Shown: piece by piece, positions 46,810 to 57,784 of the stretch
Numbering within the stretch: the first letter of the stretch is position 1
How the letters are laid out: every line of letters begins with the position of its first letter
NCBI GenBank assembly: GCA_030142905.1
Contig: JASJOG010000156.1
Location: 124,001-188,000 of the forward strand
DNA from: Heliopora coerulea
Taxonomy: Eukaryota > Cnidaria > Anthozoa > Scleralcyonacea > Helioporidae
DNA length: 64,000 nt
Direction: 5' to 3'
Program-made: the position numbers and the translations under genes
The notes under the pieces: generated by a model
Databases searched by the model: none
Seen by the model: only the letters and a program-made list of their open reading frames with translations
What the model was told of the DNA's origin: nothing

Positions 46810-47490
46810 ATGTCAAGCGAATATATGGAAAATTCTGATTTGGAAAATGAAAATTTGTCATCTTCCTCTTTGAGCATGTTCCATGATTCAGACGAAGGAA
46901 ACGGTGAAGTGTTTAGTGAAGACGCATTAGTCGGTGCATACCAGCCTTATGCTCATGAACCCTTAGCACAAAGTTCTGACGAAAATGATGATCAAGAAGA
47001 GGTTGATATCGACGGACTTTTACTGAATGATATCGAAGACCGATACGAAGGAATACAAGCGGTCAAGGATTGGTGTTTTTGTGGCCATTGCGAAACTCGT
47101 TTGTTATGTTGTTCAAGAGAATACAGGTGCTGCCACAAGATAAGCGATGCAAATGTTTTTAACTCCGAAATAATACTGGAAGAGCCTGTTAAATGCGTTA
47201 CAGAACATCCTGATTTCACAGCTGTTGTACTACATCCTCGAGTCCTGCGAGTTGCAGCAAATGGTTTGAAAACAAGGCAAGGAAGGAAGTACAGGCAACT
47301 TGGCAGCGACGAAAATGTCTTTCTACGAGCAATCGCTTACAGATTGTTTATATCTATGGTGTTTGGATTCATGGGATTTGACAACTCAAGACCGCTTCCT
47401 GCATGTGCGTACACAGCAATTCGAACTAGGTTCCCTAAGCAGAAAGACACAGAACATACTGGTTACATGTCGACAGACGAGAGAGCCTAA
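46810..47490 (+). CDS. P2X7 C-terminal ('ballast')-domain protein carried by the transposon
   Basis: A single uninterrupted frame of 226 aa, starting 174 bp inside the left terminal repeat; ATG 46810 is the first in the frame. Residues 1-80 are acidic and Ser-rich, probably disordered. From about 85 the protein follows the cysteine-rich C-terminal domain of P2X7 receptors: DWCFCGHCETR (89-97), clustered Cys 100/101/107/108, then CVTEHPDFTAVVLHPRVL (129-146) and a final helix-rich part with FGFMG and PACAYTAIRTRFP (197-209). No P2X channel part is present. In vertebrate P2X7 this domain is cytoplasmic and binds zinc and guanine nucleotide; free-standing copies occur in invertebrates. Here it lies within the transposon, tail to tail with the transposase, 98 bp between stop codons. 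Its role for the element is unknown; DNA or protein binding by the Cys cluster is speculation. Confidence 0.85.
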   Translation: MSSEYMENSDLENENLSSSSLSMFHDSDEGNGEVFSEDALVGAYQPYAHEPLAQSSDENDDQEEVDIDGLLLNDIEDRYEGIQAVKDWCFCGHCETRLLCCSREYRCCHKISDANVFNSEIILEEPVKCVTEHPDFTAVVLHPRVLRVAANGLKTRQGRKYRQLGSDENVFLRAIAYRLFISMVFGFMGFDNSRPLPACAYTAIRTRFPKQKDTEHTGYMSTDERA

Positions 47491-47588
47491 ACGTAGACAA
47501 CAATAACAATGAGACCAGAGGCAATTTACGCCAACTTTTTTTGTTACACACCACCAGTATTTACAATATTTACAAATGCACTGTATGG

Positions 47589-50500
47589 TTAGCATTGTCC
47601 ACGCTTGTGACCTTTCATGGGTTGATTGCACTTGGTACAGTGCCGTGTCCTCTGTGCATTTGTAGGCTCTGGCCGAGTGACTACAGCTTGAAGCTCATCT
47701 TGCTCGTTTACTAGAATATATGATAAATTAAAATTCAGCCAGTAACACACTATGCTTTATTGTTTAATGTATAGAAATTATGTTTTGTTACAAAATATAA
47801 TTTCTGTGTATTAGACTTGAGAAATTGTACTTACAACTGGGGTATAGCTGGACAGTCATTTCATTTCTTCTTGCATGATTGGCAATGGCAGTAAGGCGGT
47901 CCACCTTATCACTAAATTGTGAGCTAAGTGGAGCAGGGACATGTTTTAAAAACTCAAGTATTTTGAGTTTCATAGATGCCTTCGTGCTTTTGAACAGACA
48001 ATTTCTTATATCATCTACATATTTGTAGGTGGGAGGAACTGGAACTGTTCGGACTAATTCTTCACCATTTTTGTATTTTGGATAATGTATGCTGTAATAA
48101 ATTTTGCCATCTTTTGTTTTTTTTGCTTCTCTTTTGATGTTCTCATTGAAGTGAGCAATTGCCAATATATGCCTAGAAACATACAAAATTTGTTCCAAGA
48201 AAAATACTTTAAACAAATACTAAAGGAGTTATACCTGCAATATGTCCCTGTGTAAGAATATGCTGTCATCTTTGGATGAAACTGGTTAAGTGTGGAATGA
48301 AATGCTTCCAGGTGGCTGGTTTGAACTTCTGATGAAAGCTTTTTCACATCATTCAGTACTTGGGACTTTCCACAAATGCCAACAACTTTATCATAAACTT
48401 CAGTGCCTAAAATAATTTGCATAACTAGAAATAGGCTTGTGATATGAAACAAAAATATGTTTAACAAACAACAATATGTTTACCAAACAACAATATGTTT
48501 ACCAACAACTCCTCCCCTTTTGAGATTGTTCACTTCTCTTATAGTATACTCACCCATTCTTATCCATTTTCTGCTAGGAAGTTTTTCATGAACACATTTT
48601 TCAAACAATGGATCTGGATGATTTGTATGGAGATTTGCAATGTGTCTTGCATACGACTTCCATTTTGCCAAGATAAGCTGTTCATAGCCAGACTTAGTAG
48701 AACAAGCACACCAATATAAATGGTTTTTGATAGGCTTTATCCAGTGCTGTACAGCTTCACATCCTTTCTCCTTAGCCAACTTAGCTAACTTTTTTGTGAT
48801 GCTTTTTGCAACATGCCAAATGTCATAGAAGTGATGTACGAATGGGTATTCTGTTTTTAACCACTTTGCTATTCCTCTGTGCCTGTCAGATATAAAGGTT
48901 TGCACTTTCACTCCTGAATCGGTTAGAAACTTGAACGAACGTTTTGCCCCTTCAAGTTCCATAGCCTGACTTGAACCAGTTTCATTAGCCTGAAAATACC
49001 ATAAATTAGCAGGTGCTTAAGACCCCAGAAAATTAAAAAAAGGGAAACCATTAAAAACAGACACATTGACTATCAATGGGTTGATCCGGTAAGAAAGTTG
49101 ATGTAACATGAAGATAATGCTGATTACCTGTAGCAATTCAAAGTGCACAAGTTTACCCAGTGAAGCATTCATCATGGTGTATACACCATACTTGGCTGAA
49201 TGACCCATTGAGTCGAATCGACCATCACCAGCCCAAACACTTTCCTTTGCCAAGCAAGCTTTTTCAATCAGTCCCAATCGTGTTGATTCCCAAAACCCAA
49301 TGATAGTAGGGAACAGCAACCATCTTTGATGTGCATAGAATGAACGCACTGAGTACACGCATAAGCCCAAATGGGAGAACATGAGCATTATTTTGCTAAT
49401 ACTTGCACCAGCACAAAGAATAGCAAAGCTCAATAGCAAATTACCAGCAGCAAATCGACCAAACACAAAAGGCTGGCTATGCCATTTATAAGGCTGCACC
49501 CCAGCTAGCTTGCATTTTTTGCAATGTTGCTCTATATTGACCATTGTGCCAGATTTTGATACTAGAATCTCAGGTTTCTCCAATTTGCAATTGAAGCAAA
49601 ACATTGAAAATATTGAGACCAAACAAGAAAGGAAAACAATAAATTTTGGCTCATCTTGAGGCAAAGCACTTGAATTAATCCTATAAAAGACAATACATTA
49701 GACCAATAGGAATGACAAATAAAATAAAATAAATTAATGCAATGGTATGTATATTTTACCTTACAGTATCTTCTCCATCAGTATCCTCTTCATCATGTGC
49801 ACCAGACTGATATTCAGTTTCCCAGTCAGGATCAGTTGTTAATTGGCTCATGTCATCTGCTTCTGCCAGGAAGTCATCAAGCTCGTTCTGATCAACTTCA
49901 AGATTGCCATCAAATTCATTTACAACATCCTCCACTTGATTCTCTTGATGGAGAGTATCAACCATGGGAGTATGTGAAGAGGATGACTTTGCTTGTACCT
50001 GTAGCCGCAGGCACCTGATAGTCCTTCTGTAGTTTGAGCACCTTTGTTGAATAGTTTTCAGCTTTTTTTTACACTTTAACAGTGCCTCTGACTCTCCAGG
50101 TTCAACAGGTTTGTGTTGGTTGTTGCGAGAAAGGTGAACAGTTGCACTTTGCTCTATGGAGGAGTCCATTTCCATTTCATCGACTTGGTCCGCCGATTCT
50201 TCGTCTTGAATCTTTGGTTGCTTAGCACTAGATTGAGATAATTCTCGAAGAAGCTGTCGCTTTGCACGTTTTACTTTGCAAGCAGGAATTTGAGGAGTGT
50301 CAGAGTTAATAGCAGCAGTTGTCTGGGTTGTTTTCGGAAAAGATACCGCAGCAATATCATAATTGTCGACTGTTGGTACTGTTCCAGGCTTTAGATACCT
50401 CTTGCAAGATATACTATTTGGCGAGCGATCAGACGCAGTGGGTACTTCAATATCCAGTCGTTGATTATAATCATGTCCATGAAAATGCGCTGAACATAGT

Positions 50501-50682
50501 GCAGAAGAACTTGTTGGATTCCAACCTGGTCTATGCTTTCTCACAAATTTCGTCCACGCCGCACGTTGTTTAGCATCACGAGGAAACAAATGCATCGAAA
50601 TGCCCGTCGAACGACTTGAATTTTTGCAAGATTTTGCGTTAGCAAAACCAGCGACGCAATACTTGCCTCCTTTTACAGGCAT
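47589..50682 (-). CDS. THAP-domain DDE transposase, Kolobok-type, intact
   Basis: Six exons in coding order: 49760-50682, 49128-49680, 48503-48989, 48235-48406, 47835-48172, 47589-47710. The introns are 62-138 bp, all GT-AG, phases agree; 2,595 nt, 864 aa, no stop or frameshift. The N-terminal THAP-type zinc finger (about 1-80) has an early Cys pair, the central Trp (AAWTKFV), CSAHF (the C-x2-H half) and the trailing LKPGTVPTV motif. Residues 120-300 are low-complexity and acidic. The catalytic core carries GDGRFDS with HSAKYGVYT (D460/D464), FISDRHRGIAKWL (D527) and HLEAFHSTL (E688), a plausible DDE triad. The C-terminus is a zinc knuckle (CTKCNQPMKGHKRGQC, 849-864). It would bind the terminal repeats and cut and paste the element. 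The first catalytic Asp choice is by analogy. Confidence 0.92.
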
Positions 50683-50888
50683 TATCGCAAGGATAAACTA
50701 TAGTAATGATCTCAAACAATTTCACTTCTTATACAACAGCAAGTTGATGGCTTTTGAATACGCTTTATGCTTTATAGTTCATACTTTATACGCAAAACTT
50801 CCTACGGTACATCTTCCTACGTCATCACTTCATTCCAGGCCCCTGGTGAAAGTTGGGCGCGAACACTTTAATATATACGCACTTTCAG

Positions 50889-51010
50889 AGCAAAATTGAA
50901 CGCTTCAACAAAGTTAAATTAAAAACTAAGTTGTTCATTGAAAATAGCGCGTTTTGAAGTTCTAGAAAGTGTGGAAAAGTTCATAACAAAATTTACGCTT
51001 CATATGCCCT
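50889..51010. repeat. Right terminal inverted repeat of the Kolobok-type element
   Basis: Inverted copy of 46514-46636, ending CGCTTCATATGCCCT next to TTAA (51011-51014). Confidence 0.95.
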
Positions 51011-51065
51011 TTAAAGCATCTTTATAAATAACTATGGCTCCAAAATTGTTACTGTACACTGGATA
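51011..51065 (+). pseudogene. Decayed unit U2, right part
   Basis: TTAA then AGCATCTTTATAAATAACTA and GGCTCCAAAATTGTT. It aligns with 44906-44945, so it continues the intronic sequence of U2 broken at 46513. Confidence 0.6.
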
Positions 51066-54000
51066 TATCATGGTTTTCAAATCCAACAACATGTTACTGA
51101 ACTATTTTCATCAGCGTTCCCTCATATCCAGCTTTGCATTATCTTCTGGCACTCATGTCGGATTTCTAGCTTTTTTTGTTTTAAGGATTGTTTACCATTT
51201 GGTCTGAGATCTTACGTTATTTACGAATTTACACATCAATGCTGCTAGGAATTGTGTGTTGGTGAAGGATGCCTATTATTATATACTAGAATCTCTGGAC
51301 ACATAGGTATTTTGGCCTACACAGGAAAACCACTTTCACACACCACACTCTCCAGCATCCTGGCCCACATGAAAATGTCACATATAAGGATTTCTTCAAC
51401 AATGATATCAACCCTGAATGTAAGCTGGTTATACTTTTTTTTTTTTTGAGTATGTATTGAGTTAAGCATCTAAAACATATGGCTCTCAAAAGTTCTGGTT
51501 GTCTTATTGTTGAGATTTAGTCTGTTGCATGTATTTTGAGTACATTAGAATTCTGATGCAACATAGCTTTCATTTTTTTAGAATATGGCTTTAGTGTAGA
51601 AATAAACAAGTTGCTTTGATTTTTTTTGTAGAGCAATAGCTGTATGTGATGAAACCATAGGAATGTTCCACCAGATGATTTGGAAATGAGATTTGCTGAA
51701 CTATACTGGACTATGCTATTTATGTCATTCAAGTCATCAGTCATGAGAATAATATCCAAGACAAACCTGCACTTGAGGCGCCCCTATCCCACACTCAAAA
51801 TACACTACAAGCACGTACCGGTGTCTGACACAGAGTAGCGCACACAAGAGCTTTTGCCAAAAGACCTTACCGGATGGCGATCGGGTGCGTTTCACGACGC
51901 GTAGACGTCCAACCTAAAAGGTTCCGAATGAGCAGCTCTCTATTGCCGGCCACAGACAAACTGAACCACCTCATAAACGTTTCCTTACATCCCCTTTGAC
52001 TTTCCAGTTCACATACATCGACCGGGACCCAACGCTCTGAAGACCTCGGCTGGCAAGGTGATGGTGCACCATCTATGATGGGTGTCGCGTGATCGAATGC
52101 CGCCACATGAGGATTGGAAGGGTGGGGTTTCCAGTCTCCAAATCACAATTCCATTCACACATGTTTCCGCACCCGGCCTCGTGCAACCATGTAACCAAGT
52201 GTAGCCACGTAGCCAAGTGCAACCATGTAGCCAAGTGATTCCATTAATCCTGTTGGAGCTCCATCAGCAGGGATTTCACAGGTGAGGTTTTCAGTCGCAA
52301 GTTTAGTGCAAAACTAAATGCAAATGGCGGACATTCCACCTGATTCCATGATGTAAACCAGGTTAATGTCCATTAAAGATATCTGTACAACATTAGTGAA
52401 ACTTGTTGTAATATGATTATTTATTGTTGCAATGGTGTTGTGGGTTGGTTGGTTTGGTGATAGTACTAGTTGCAGTTGGGATTATGAGGGTTTTCCAGGG
52501 TTCATTTGATCCTTGAAAATCCTTGAAAATCCTTGAAAGTACTTGGATTTGAAAAAAAAAAAAAGCAAAAAAGACAAAAAAATGAGGCCCTGGAAAGTTT
52601 GATTGTCAATAAAGGTCCTTGAATTTCAAGCTTGTAGCATCACCAACAATGGAACCTTGCCTAAACCACCAACTTCAAATAATGTAACTATTTATGTGTG
52701 TTGATAAGGCTTCAATGTCATATTTAGAAATTTTTGTTATTTTATAGATATCAATTTTGTACTGAAATACCAAATTCACACTGTTTATCACCTTAAAAAA
52801 ACAAATATATGCATTAGCTTTCACCCTTTGAGTTTACTTTTGAAAATACTTTTGAATTTCTTGTTGATTTGAGGGTGAGATCCCCAAGAATGAATATTGG
52901 TTTGGGAACTTTGGTTATTGCATCACAACTTGTGCTTGTGTTACTTCTTGTAAGTGGTCGGAGATGGGAATAAAGAAAGACATGGTTAAACACAATTTTG
53001 TGATACTTTAATGAATTAACAGTGACAGTGATAATGGTGTACAAATATAGAAATTGCCAAGCATGCTAGTCTAATCTTCGTTGAATGTAGTGAAGTGTTG
53101 GTGGGGTAGGCAGTTTTTGTTAGTTTTATACTGGTTGTCAAAAACCATGAAAGAAAAATTCTCTTTTATTGGAGTAAAGTAATAAAAAGTTCATGAAGTT
53201 TCAAACATCTGCTCAAATTCCCATCCATCAATTATTAAATTTATAATTTGCATTTGTTGTTGTGGTAACTAGCTCCATGAGAAGTAAAGACTGCTAATTG
53301 ATACCATGAAATATCCCTGAAATGACCTCGAAATATGGTAGAAGAAAGTGTGAGGCATGATACATACCGTTTAACTGGATTGCAGAGGAAAGTAAGCAAT
53401 GAGCTTCCCTGATTTGCCATGAACACTGAGTACATCAATGACCAAGTACGGTATATAGAAGCATTGGGTCCATGACAGCAAATTTGCATTGAAATGCTAC
53501 ATTACAGTGTCAACATATATGCAGTGAAAGAGGCAGGTTCTACCAAGCTCCCTTTGAAGGTAAGGAAATTCTTTGCAGTTGGATATTTGGTTATGGAAAA
53601 ACCAAGACCTATGTTGTCCTAATTAATGATGCTAAGACTGTAACACTTAGTAGCAATGTTTAACCAGACTTTCAAAATCTCCCTCTGGTGATATGATCAT
53701 CTGACAATTAGCCAGAGTAAACATGAAAGGACTATGTCAGGTTGGAAGGACAGTAGTTATTCTAGATTAAAGTACATGACTTATACAGTACTTCCAAAAA
53801 GCAATAACTGTTCAATCAATGGAGCAAAATGATGGCCTGTTTGCTTGTAATTGCTGTGGGCAAATTCAAGACCTGCAAAATTCACGATGGAAAAATTGGA
53901 ATCAAACTCACTTCCTGTGAAGAGAAAATGTTTATAATTTTTTTTTTAATTTTTTTTTTAAGCAGTTGAACTTTTGAGAACCATGATCTGTATCTGCTGC

Positions 54001-54075
54001 CCATGCTTGTCACATGTCAAACTAGGAAACATTCTGCAAACCATTAACTTTTCCCCACTATTTTTTATAGCTTTT
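51066..54075. other. No supported gene; small repeats
   Basis: Frames are under 85 codons and unlike known domains. An 18-bp repeat (AACCATGTA.CCAAGTG, three to four times) lies at 52187-52238. CCTTGAAAAT occurs three times at 52511-52545, followed by an A-rich run. A frame at 51867-52106 (minus) is not supported by any motif. Confidence 0.4.
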
Positions 54076-54308
54076 AATGTAATAATTTTTGGGATGTTCA
54101 GAGGTTAAAATTTTTTAAAATAAATAAAAGAAATGCAATGTTAGCTGTTCTTCTTCAGGTGTTGTGCAGTTGCTAATATTCTGATAATAAGTTACAAGAA
54201 TAGCAACTGTAGGACACTTGAAGAACAGCTAAACAGTTTGAAACATTGTGTTTAGTTTATTTATTTTAAAGATTTTTAACCATTGAATATCCTAAAAATT
54301 ATTACATT
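54076..54308. mobile_element. Long palindromic element with about 105-bp arms
   Basis: The left arm starts AATGTAATAATTTTTGGGAT and the right arm reverse-complemented starts AATGTAATAATTTTTAGGAT. Both run through TTTAAAATAAATAAA, GTTAGCTGTTCTTC (left) or TTTAGCTGTTCTTC (right), and CAGTTGCTA to a centre near 54192. The whole element is foldback; non-coding. Probably a MITE. Confidence 0.75.
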
Positions 54309-55181
54309 GAAAATTGTTTTTAAGGAAAATGAGAGGTGAAAGTTTTAGAAGAATAACTTATTAGACCATTTCCTAGATTTGTTGGCAAAGGTTTGCTGTA
54401 ATTCTTTGGTTCTCAAAACAAATTCTTCTACACTTCGATTTTTGTACACTCCTTCGATTGACAAAAGTTCAGCAGTATATTCAGTACGATCATTTTAATC
54501 ATCCTAAGCAACAACCATCACAAAAATTATTAAAACTTAATTTGTGTGATTTGATCTCTAGAAATAACCTTTAAAACACTTTGACTATTAAACCAAGTAA
54601 ATGTTATCTGTGAAAACATTTCAGTATAATCTGATAAATAAAGTAGGTTTATTTTTGTAAAATTTAATTTCCAGAATCTTTTGCCTGTTTCAGGCTAATA
54701 AATTCCCAGACCTTGAGAACTACAGTTATGTTGACCTGTTTTGGGATTATTTTTAAACCAAAGCTGAATTTATCCTCTGTCCCTGCACTTAAACATACCC
54801 CAGTTAAGCTTAACTAGTTCCTGATAACTATCATCAGTAGGTGGTTTTCATGTGACATCAAGGTGGCCTTGTTAGCTTACATCTTCACAGTTCCAATGCT
54901 CAGCAGATTTATGATTAGTTGTGATGTTTTTGTTTATAAGTTTGTTTTTACCCACAGGAGAATATGTGAAAACCACTTAAAGCATGGCACTCTTGTGATA
55001 CAGATATCTTAGCACATTTATTAAAATATGAACTTGTATAACTATCTGTCGTGTACCTGTAGCAAAGTTAAAAAAAAACCCCAAGAAAATTAATAAATCT
55101 TTTGGACAGAATTACCTATCAGTTAATATGTTGTTTGTATTTTTCTTTGAATGTACCGTTTTGTAGCTTGAGTTTCATTTC

Positions 55182-55441
55182 TTTAATATGAATAGCAATG
55201 CCCAACAAATTATACGAAGTATCACCATATGTAAACATTAACAAATGCTTAAACAAAGAAGGCCAGAGGAGTTTAAAACATATTTATAGACTAACGTTTT
55301 GTCGCTGATGATGTTACTTACAGCGATGAAACGTTAATAAATGTTCTAAACTCTTCTAGCCTTCTAAGTTTAACCATCTGTTAATGTTTACATATGACGA
55401 TACTTTGTATAATTTGTTTTTGCATTGCTATTTATATTAAA
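55182..55441. mobile_element. Long palindromic element, 260 bp
   Basis: The arms pair TTTAATATGAATAGCAATG with CATTGCTATTTATATTAAA at the ends, then ACAAATTATAC, CATATGTAAACATTAACA, AGAAGGC and GAGTTTA inward, to a centre near 55310 (CGCTGATGATGTTACTTACAGCG). No coding capacity; a foldback or MITE-type repeat. Confidence 0.75.
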
Positions 55442-55908
55442 ATTAAGATTTCCTCCTGGACAATCACTCGTAAACATTTTGAAGAAACGATACAACAATG
55501 GCGTTTCATTTGTGAAATTGTTATTTAAACTGATGAAAGCACAAAATGTTGTTTTTAGGGCTTTGACATCTAAATAATTTCCATTTGTTATGAATAAGAT
55601 GGACTTTTGGGATTACAAAAGACTGCATTGGATAAGGGCAGAACTGCAATTGTCAATTTGGTGGTAAAATCATGGCTGATAGGAATGCCGTGAGGTCAGT
55701 TGGAGCGTTTTTCATATAGTAAGTACAAAATTCTTCTTTTTATGATGTATGAACCGATTTAAAAATTGGCTGTCGCAATATACAGTTATCTCTTCCATGG
55801 TGAGAGGTTTTCATCATCTTGCGTTAAGATACACAGGAAATCAATGAACAGAAGCGTAACGTCAGTGCCATGGTCTACATGTTTCACCCAAAGATACCTG
55901 TTCCAAGG

Positions 55909-56520
55909 TAGGGGTGTACCGATTGATCGAATTCTCGGTTAATTGCGATTATGACCATTCGATTCGATTCACGATTCTTTGGTTCCACATTTCGATTTTC
56001 GTTCGATTTGAATTGCTCCAGGCCGCCCTTGAAAGGTGTCTTTAAAGCATTAAATACAAATAGAAAGACACTTGGTGTTCAAATTTTTAGCTGTCGTTTA
56101 TTCAAATGAGTTCTTATTTTATGACATCAGAATTCAGAAACCTTTAAAATCGGTGTTTTTGATTGAGGAGCTAAGGAGTTTATACACTATAGTTGTTACG
56201 CCATTTTGCGTTGCCTGGTAAAAATGCTTCTCTTTTACCACCATTTGAGAATTTCCAAATAAGGCAATTCATGCGGGACAACAAGGGACACTGCAGACAA
56301 GTTCTATGTTCTTTTATTAATGTTCCTGTTAACTATTTTAACCTCAAGTCAAGCATTTTTGAGTTTTGGATCTTTTAAAGGAGTTTTTGTTGAATCCCAT
56401 GCTGTTTAATTTTTGTATGGTAAGAAGTTAGAAACATTTGTATAATCGAATCGAAATATTCGAAATCGAAATGCAATAATCGAAATCGAATCGAAAGGTA
56501 TATGAATCGTTACACCCCTA
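55909..56520. mobile_element. hAT-type MITE with perfect 8-bp TSD, 612 bp
   Basis: The ends are TAGGGGTGTACCGATTGATC and, reverse-complemented, TAGGGGTGTAACGATTCATA. TTCCAAGG occurs at 55901-55908 and 56521-56528. Sub-terminal CGATTCGATT/AATCGAAATCG repeats are typical of hAT ends. The interior has short frames only and no transposase motif. Confidence 0.9.
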
Positions 56521-56599
56521 TTCCAAGGTAACGTCAATGTCATACATTGAATGGCAGGAAATTGTCGAAGGATTTTGCATAACTTTGCCTTGTAGTTCA

Positions 56600-57780
56600 G
56601 CATTAAGCAGCGAGGTTGAATCCCTGTTTTCAGGTCATCGATCAAATCAATCATTCGCGCAGAAATTGGAGACCACCATTGCTGGCGTGGAGTTTGTAGT
56701 TTTTACAGTTCGTGTAAATTACTGTTGAGAGTATTTCTTCGTTTCTGTTTAGGAACAGGGAAGACAGATCACTACATTAACATAAATGGCTACAAAAAAG
56801 ACAAGGTGTGAAAGATACTGAAGTTACGTATTTGAGATAAAAGCCTTGTGGAAAATGTTACTTAAAACAGAATCTTGGAACGCACATCAAACAACAAAAT
56901 GAAGTATTGGGGAAAAAAGGCTTGAGAAAAATGAGACAAGAACAAAATCATGGAATACATAAAAAACAGTGAAATAAAGGTGAGATGCCAAGTCACTGGA
57001 AATGAAGCTGTAAAACTTTAGTCTCGTACAACATAATGTGCATGTTTAGTATGAAGTAATGAAATTAGTGCTAATTTCTTTGTATTTTTTCATTGATTTT
57101 TAATATTATCTTATTACGTTTAGCTCTTTCTAGTCAGTCAACATGTTAATATTTTTGTCGTTGTCTATCACCGTATATATTACAAATTAATCATTTAGGC
57201 AGAAGACTGAGACCACCATAAATTGCGTAATATTTGCAGTTTTTACAGCTCATGTAAATTAATGTTGAGAGTATTTCCTCATTTCTGTTTAGAAACAGGG
57301 AAGACAAATGACTACATTAACAATATATGGCTACAAAAAACACAAGATGTGAAAGATATTGAAGTTACGTATTTGAGTCAAAAAGCTGGTGGAAAATGTT
57401 ACTTAGAGCAGAATCTTGGAACAGAAATAAAACAATGAAATGAAGTATTGGAGAAAAAAGGGCTTGAGGAAAATGTGACAAGAACAAAATCATGGAACAC
57501 ATAAAAACCAGTGAAATAAAGGTGAGATGCCAAGTCACTGGAAGTGAAATTGTTAAATTTTATTCTCTCACAACAATGTGCATGTTTAGTATGAAGTAAT
57601 TAAATTAATGCTAATTTTTTTCATTATTAGTTTTTTAATATTATCTTGTTACGTTTAGCTTGTTCTTGACAATGAACATACCGTATTAATGTTTCTGTAG
57701 CTGTTAATCACCGTTTGCATAACAAGTTAATCGTTTAGGCACAAGTTTGAGACCGCCTATGCTTGCAAAAAGGTTTACAG
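56600..57780 (+). pseudogene. Tandem decayed exon units U3 and U4, about 540-bp period
   Basis: Anchor points recur about 540 bp apart (GAGACC at 56668, 57209 and 57749; TTTCTGTTTAG acceptors near 56752 and 57292). Each unit has an exon-like stretch with an acceptor, GGGAAGACA.AT.ACTACATT, a repeated motif (in U4, EVTYLSQKAGGKCYLEQ) and, near the end, ATAAAG|GTGAGATGCCAAGTC, which matches GAGATGCCAAGTCACTG in U1. The frames carry stops. The third copy is cut off at about 57780, where a retrotransposon remnant begins. Two motif copies per exon are about 77 nt apart. Function unknown. Confidence 0.45.
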
Positions 57781-57784
57781 TAAA

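Larger units (their letters stand above)
46514..51010. mobile_element. Complete Kolobok-type DNA transposon, 4,497 bp, two genes
   Basis: The termini are AGGGCATATGAAGCGTAAAT inverted at both ends, with inverted repeats of about 123 bp (46514-46636 and 50889-51010) differing at only about a dozen positions. The flanks are TTAA on both sides. Inside are two convergent genes: a plus-strand ballast-domain gene (46810-47490) and a minus-strand THAP/DDE transposase (47589-50682). TTAA target choice, a THAP domain and a DDE transposase are the known combination for the Kolobok superfamily; piggyBac also uses TTAA but has a different transposase. The conserved ends and open frames suggest recent activity. 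A paralogous sequence at about 44895 shows the site without the insert. Confidence 0.9.

Noticed and set aside
46510..51014. piggyBac as the identity of the TTAA-flanked element
   Set aside because: TTAA target is shared, but the transposase has a THAP finger and GDGRFDS/SDRHRG/HLEAFHS motifs and long terminal repeats, which fit Kolobok and not piggyBac.
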